NCBI RefSeq assembly: GCF_004328645.1
Contig: NZ_CP031395.1
Span: 2,257,501 to 2,321,500 of the forward strand
Direction of reading: 5' to 3'
Source: Hylemonella gracilis
Lineage (GTDB): Bacteria; Pseudomonadota; Gammaproteobacteria; Burkholderiales; Burkholderiaceae_C
Length of the DNA stretch: 64,000 nt
This document shows, one piece after another, positions 61,652-64,000 of this stretch (its first letter is position 1; each line of letters begins with the position of its first letter). Under the pieces are notes generated by a model. That model saw only the letters and a list, made by a program, of their open reading frames with translations, ran no database searches and had not been told where the DNA came from. The position numbers and the translations under genes were made by a program.

Positions 61652-62854
61652 ATGCGCCTCGCCTTGCCCGGAGGGACCTTCACGGTCCTGCTCTTGCTGC
61701 TCTTGGGCGCGCAGCCCATCGCGACCGACCTGTACCTGCCGGCCCTGCCCGCCATCACGCGCGACCTGGGTCCGGCCAGCACCAGTCTGACCGTCTTCGC
61801 CCTGGCCTTTGGCATCAGCCAGCTGTTCAGTGGGCCCTTGGCGGATCGCTGGGGCCGCCGACCGCTGCTGCTGGCGGGTTTGGCGCTCTACGCCCTGGGC
61901 GCCCTCGGCGCGACACTGGCTGGCAGCATCGCGGCGCTGGCCGGCTGGCGCGCCGTGCAGGGCGTGGCCATGGCGGCCATCCTGATCTGCGCCCGTGCCG
62001 CGGTGCGCGACCGCTACAGTGCGCTGGAAGGACCGCGCGTGATGGCGCTCGGCCTGTCGGGCCTGGGCGTGGTGGCCCTGCTCGCGCCGCTGCTCGGCGC
62101 CGTGATGACGCAGTACGCCAGCTGGCGCTGGGCCCTGGCCTGCATGACGGCCTACGCGCTGGTGGTGCTGGTCTGGTGCGCCTGGCGCTTCCCCGAGACC
62201 CGGCCTGCCACCCCTCCCAAGGGCGCGCAAGGCGGCGCGCGCGAGGTACTGCGCAATGCGAATTTCTGGGCCTGGAGCAGCCTCACGGCGGCGACCTACG
62301 GCGGCATCTTTTGTTTCCTGCTGCTGTCGCCCATGGTCTACGTGGAGCGCTTGGGCCTCAGTCCACTGGCCTATGGCTGGATACCGGCCAGTGGTTCGCT
62401 GGTCTACACCTTTAGCACCGCCTGGTGTCGCCATCTGTTGCACCGGCGCACAGCGGTGCGCTGCGTTCAGCTCGGGGCCGGGTTCAGCCTGGCCGGTGCC
62501 GCGCTGCAGTTGGCAGGCGCGGTCTGGTGGCCGGACCGCATGGTGCCGCTGCTGCTTGGACACTGGGTCTACGTGGTCGGTCATGGTTTCCACCAGCCGT
62601 GCTCGCAGGCGGGCGCGGTGAGCGACTTACCGCAGGCGGCCGGGCGCGCCGTGGCCTGGTCCGGTTTCATCACCATGGCGGTGGCCTTTGCCCTGGGGCA
62701 GGCCGTGGCGCATTTCTCGCATGGGATCGATGGGGTGGGGCAGGGCGTCCTGACCGGTACCTGGCCCGTCGCCCTGCCCATGGCCCTGGCGGGCCTGTGC
62801 ATCTGGTTGATCACGCGCTGCTGGCTTGCGCGCGTGCAACTTGCCACGCAGTAA
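61652..62854 (+). CDS. MFS drug/metabolite exporter, Bcr/CflA type
   Basis: This 400-residue major facilitator protein has twelve hydrophobic segments. The Bcr/CflA mark is QPIATDLYLPALPAITRDLG at the start, and motif A is GPLADRWGRRPLLL near residue 65. Members export bicyclomycin, sulfonamides or metabolites. It follows the liv operon by 135 bp in the same direction, with no terminator seen. Whether it is co-transcribed is open. Confidence 0.88.
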   Translation: MRLALPGGTFTVLLLLLLGAQPIATDLYLPALPAITRDLGPASTSLTVFALAFGISQLFSGPLADRWGRRPLLLAGLALYALGALGATLAGSIAALAGWRAVQGVAMAAILICARAAVRDRYSALEGPRVMALGLSGLGVVALLAPLLGAVMTQYASWRWALACMTAYALVVLVWCAWRFPETRPATPPKGAQGGAREVLRNANFWAWSSLTAATYGGIFCFLLLSPMVYVERLGLSPLAYGWIPASGSLVYTFSTAWCRHLLHRRTAVRCVQLGAGFSLAGAALQLAGAVWWPDRMVPLLLGHWVYVVGHGFHQPCSQAGAVSDLPQAAGRAVAWSGFITMAVAFALGQAVAHFSHGIDGVGQGVLTGTWPVALPMALAGLCIWLITRCWLARVQLATQ

Positions 62855-62919
62855 TTGCACGGCCGAGAACCCGGGAACCTGAAAACTACGCGTCTTTGCG
62901 TGGCATGCGGATTGCCGAT

Positions 62920-64000
62920 TCAGCGTGACAGTCGGAAACTGGCCACGGTCTGCACCAGATCATTGGCCTGCTCGCGCAGCCCTTGCGCCGCCGCGGCAGA
63001 CTGTTCCACCAGGGCGGCATTCTGTTGAGTCATCTGGTCCAGGTGGTGCACGGCCTGGCCGATTTCTCCCAGAGTGTGCGCCTGCGCGGCGCTGGAACTG
63101 GAGATGTGGGTGATGATCTGCGTGACCTGGTTGACGCTGCGCACCACCTCGCCCATGGTTTCGCCGGTTTCACTCACTAGGCGGCTGCCGCCATCCACGC
63201 GCTCGATGGAGGCGGAGATCAGTGACTTGATCGTGCGCGCGGCCTCGGCCGAGCGCTGGGCCAAGGAGCGCACCTCGCCCGCCACCACGGCGAAACCCCG
63301 TCCCTGTTCGCCCGCGCGGGCGGCTTCCACGGCGGCGTTCAGGGCCAGGATGTTGGTCTGGAACGCGATGCCATCGATCACGCCGATGATGTCGCCAATC
63401 TGGTTGGACGCGTTCTGGATATCGCGCATGGTGCGGACCACTTCTTCTACCATGGCACCTCCGCGATGCGCCACTTGCGAGGCGGTCTGCGCCAGGGCGT
63501 CCGCTTGGCGCGCGGCCTCGGCGTTTTGGCGCACGCCATCGCTCAATTGGGCCATGGCCGCACCGGTTTGCTCCAGGCTGCTGGCAGCCTGCTCGGTGCG
63601 GTTGGAGAGATCCTGGTTGCCCGAGGCAATTTCGCTAGAGGCGAGTCGCACTTCATCGGCCGAGCTGCGCACGGAGGCGATGGTGACAGCCAGCCTCTCC
63701 TGCATTTCGGAAAGGCTCAGACTCAAGGCGGCCAGCTCGTCACCACCCCGGGCGTCGATGCGCTGAGTCAAGTCCCCGTCGGCGATATGCGCCGTCTGCC
63801 TGCGCGCTGTTTCCAGGGGCTGTGTCACGGAGCGGGTGATCATCAGGGCCACCGCGACGCCCAGAACCGACGCCAGGCCGAGCAGCGCGACGACCAGTCC
63901 GCGCGTCAGACGGGCCTGGTCTTCCATCTCGGCGGTGGCCTTGGCCACGCTGTCGTGGGTGTAGTCCGCATAGGCGTTGATCGCCTCCAGATAGGTTTCC
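62920..64000 (-). CDS. Methyl-accepting chemotaxis protein, N-terminus cut by window edge
   Basis: The visible 360 residues include the end of a periplasmic ligand domain, the second membrane helix ([20 protein letters not shown]), a HAMP domain ([14 protein letters not shown]), and the methyl-accepting signalling domain with the hairpin tip [33 protein letters not shown]. Sequence before the first Met at 63948 is still in frame ([12 protein letters not shown]), so the gene continues beyond 64000. The helical ligand domain is probably a four-helix bundle. The attractant is unknown. No pentapeptide CheR tether is present at the C-terminus. Confidence 0.95.
   Translation of the reverse strand, partial: ETYLEAINAYADYTHDSVAKATAEMEDQARLTRGLVVALLGLASVLGVAVALMITRSVTQPLETARRQTAHIADGDLTQRIDARGGDELAALSLSLSEMQERLAVTIASVRSSADEVRLASSEIASGNQDLSNRTEQAASSLEQTGAAMAQLSDGVRQNAEAARQADALAQTASQVAHRGGAMVEEVVRTMRDIQNASNQIGDIIGVIDGIAFQTNILALNAAVEAARAGEQGRGFAVVAGEVRSLAQRSAEAARTIKSLISASIERVDGGSRLVSETGETMGEVVRSVNQVTQIITHISSSSAAQAHTLGEIGQAVHHLDQMTQQNAALVEQSAAAAQGLREQANDLVQTVASFRLSR

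Noticed and set aside
60749..62593. 614-codon minus-strand frame opposite livF and the MFS gene
   Set aside because: livF has all ABC motifs and the MFS gene has twelve helices. The antisense frame is Gln/Arg/Gly-rich without a fold.
1..64000. tRNA, rRNA, CRISPR arrays, prophage or insertion sequence genes
   Set aside because: I saw no cloverleaf-like clusters, regular spacer repeats, transposase or integrase motifs, or terminal repeats. A covariance-model search would settle small RNAs.

Overview
The window is GC-rich DNA from a betaproteobacterium, most likely a member of the Comamonadaceae (order Burkholderiales). That placement is an inference from three things: strongly GC-biased codon third positions, protein families typical of the group (Bug-free TRAP and Liv uptake loci, DUF2069, a quinate/shikimate locus, glnA-ntrBC), and palindromic G/C-rich intergenic repeats of a Comamonadaceae type. 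I saw no rRNA, tRNA, CRISPR, phage or insertion-sequence genes. No gene-free stretch is longer than about 300 bp.

Layout. (1) 1-7822: the first residues of an Asp/Glu/hydantoin-racemase-like gene face a molybdenum-hydroxylase operon in the order S-L-M (form II CO-dehydrogenase type), followed by the maturation genes coxD, coxE, coxG and xdhC. (2) 7827-12263: a polyamine-type ABC importer on the other strand, with two repeats in its intergenic gaps. (3) 12442-17082: an RsuA-type pseudouridine synthase, then a tight run of beta-propeller protein, polysaccharide deacetylase, fatty-acid-hydroxylase-type membrane protein and CinA/MoaB-domain protein. (4) 17257-21740: glnA behind a good sigma-54 promoter and in front of a strong terminator, then ntrB-ntrC. 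(5) 21823-31636: mostly housekeeping genes (alpha/beta hydrolase, GlxA-type regulator, ogt, xth, folA, thyA, a GlcD-like oxidase, YihY). (6) 31739-39426: a CHASE2 adenylate cyclase broken by two frameshifts, a 1,310-residue exported NHL/Fn3/transglutaminase/TPR protein, a small exported partner and a CBS protein. (7) 39448-49340: two neighbouring TRAP loci for shikimate/quinate-like compounds. They carry shikimate dehydrogenase, 3-dehydroshikimate dehydratase, an HPPD-like protein and type II dehydroquinase, with TetR and IclR regulators. (8) 49502-56793: small enzymes, a diguanylate cyclase, aroC, a tautomerase, an IclR regulator and a second shikimate-dehydrogenase-like gene that is frameshifted. 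(9) 56851-64000: a complete livKHMGF branched-chain/aromatic-acid ABC importer, a Bcr/CflA-type MFS exporter and a truncated chemotaxis receptor.

How it fits together. The central theme is hydroaromatic metabolism. TRAP uptake, shikimate dehydrogenase and dehydroshikimate dehydratase would convert shikimate to protocatechuate, and AroQ would admit quinate-derived dehydroquinate. Three regulators (TetR and two IclR) have operator-like repeats next to them. The dehydratase and its HPPD-like partner, which are fused in pseudomonad QuiC1, are separate overlapping genes here.

A caution for users of this sequence: at least three genes (adenylate cyclase, the large NHL/transglutaminase protein, the second shikimate dehydrogenase) are repaired perfectly by adding single G or C bases in homopolymer runs. 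This points to homopolymer under-calling in the assembly rather than true gene decay.
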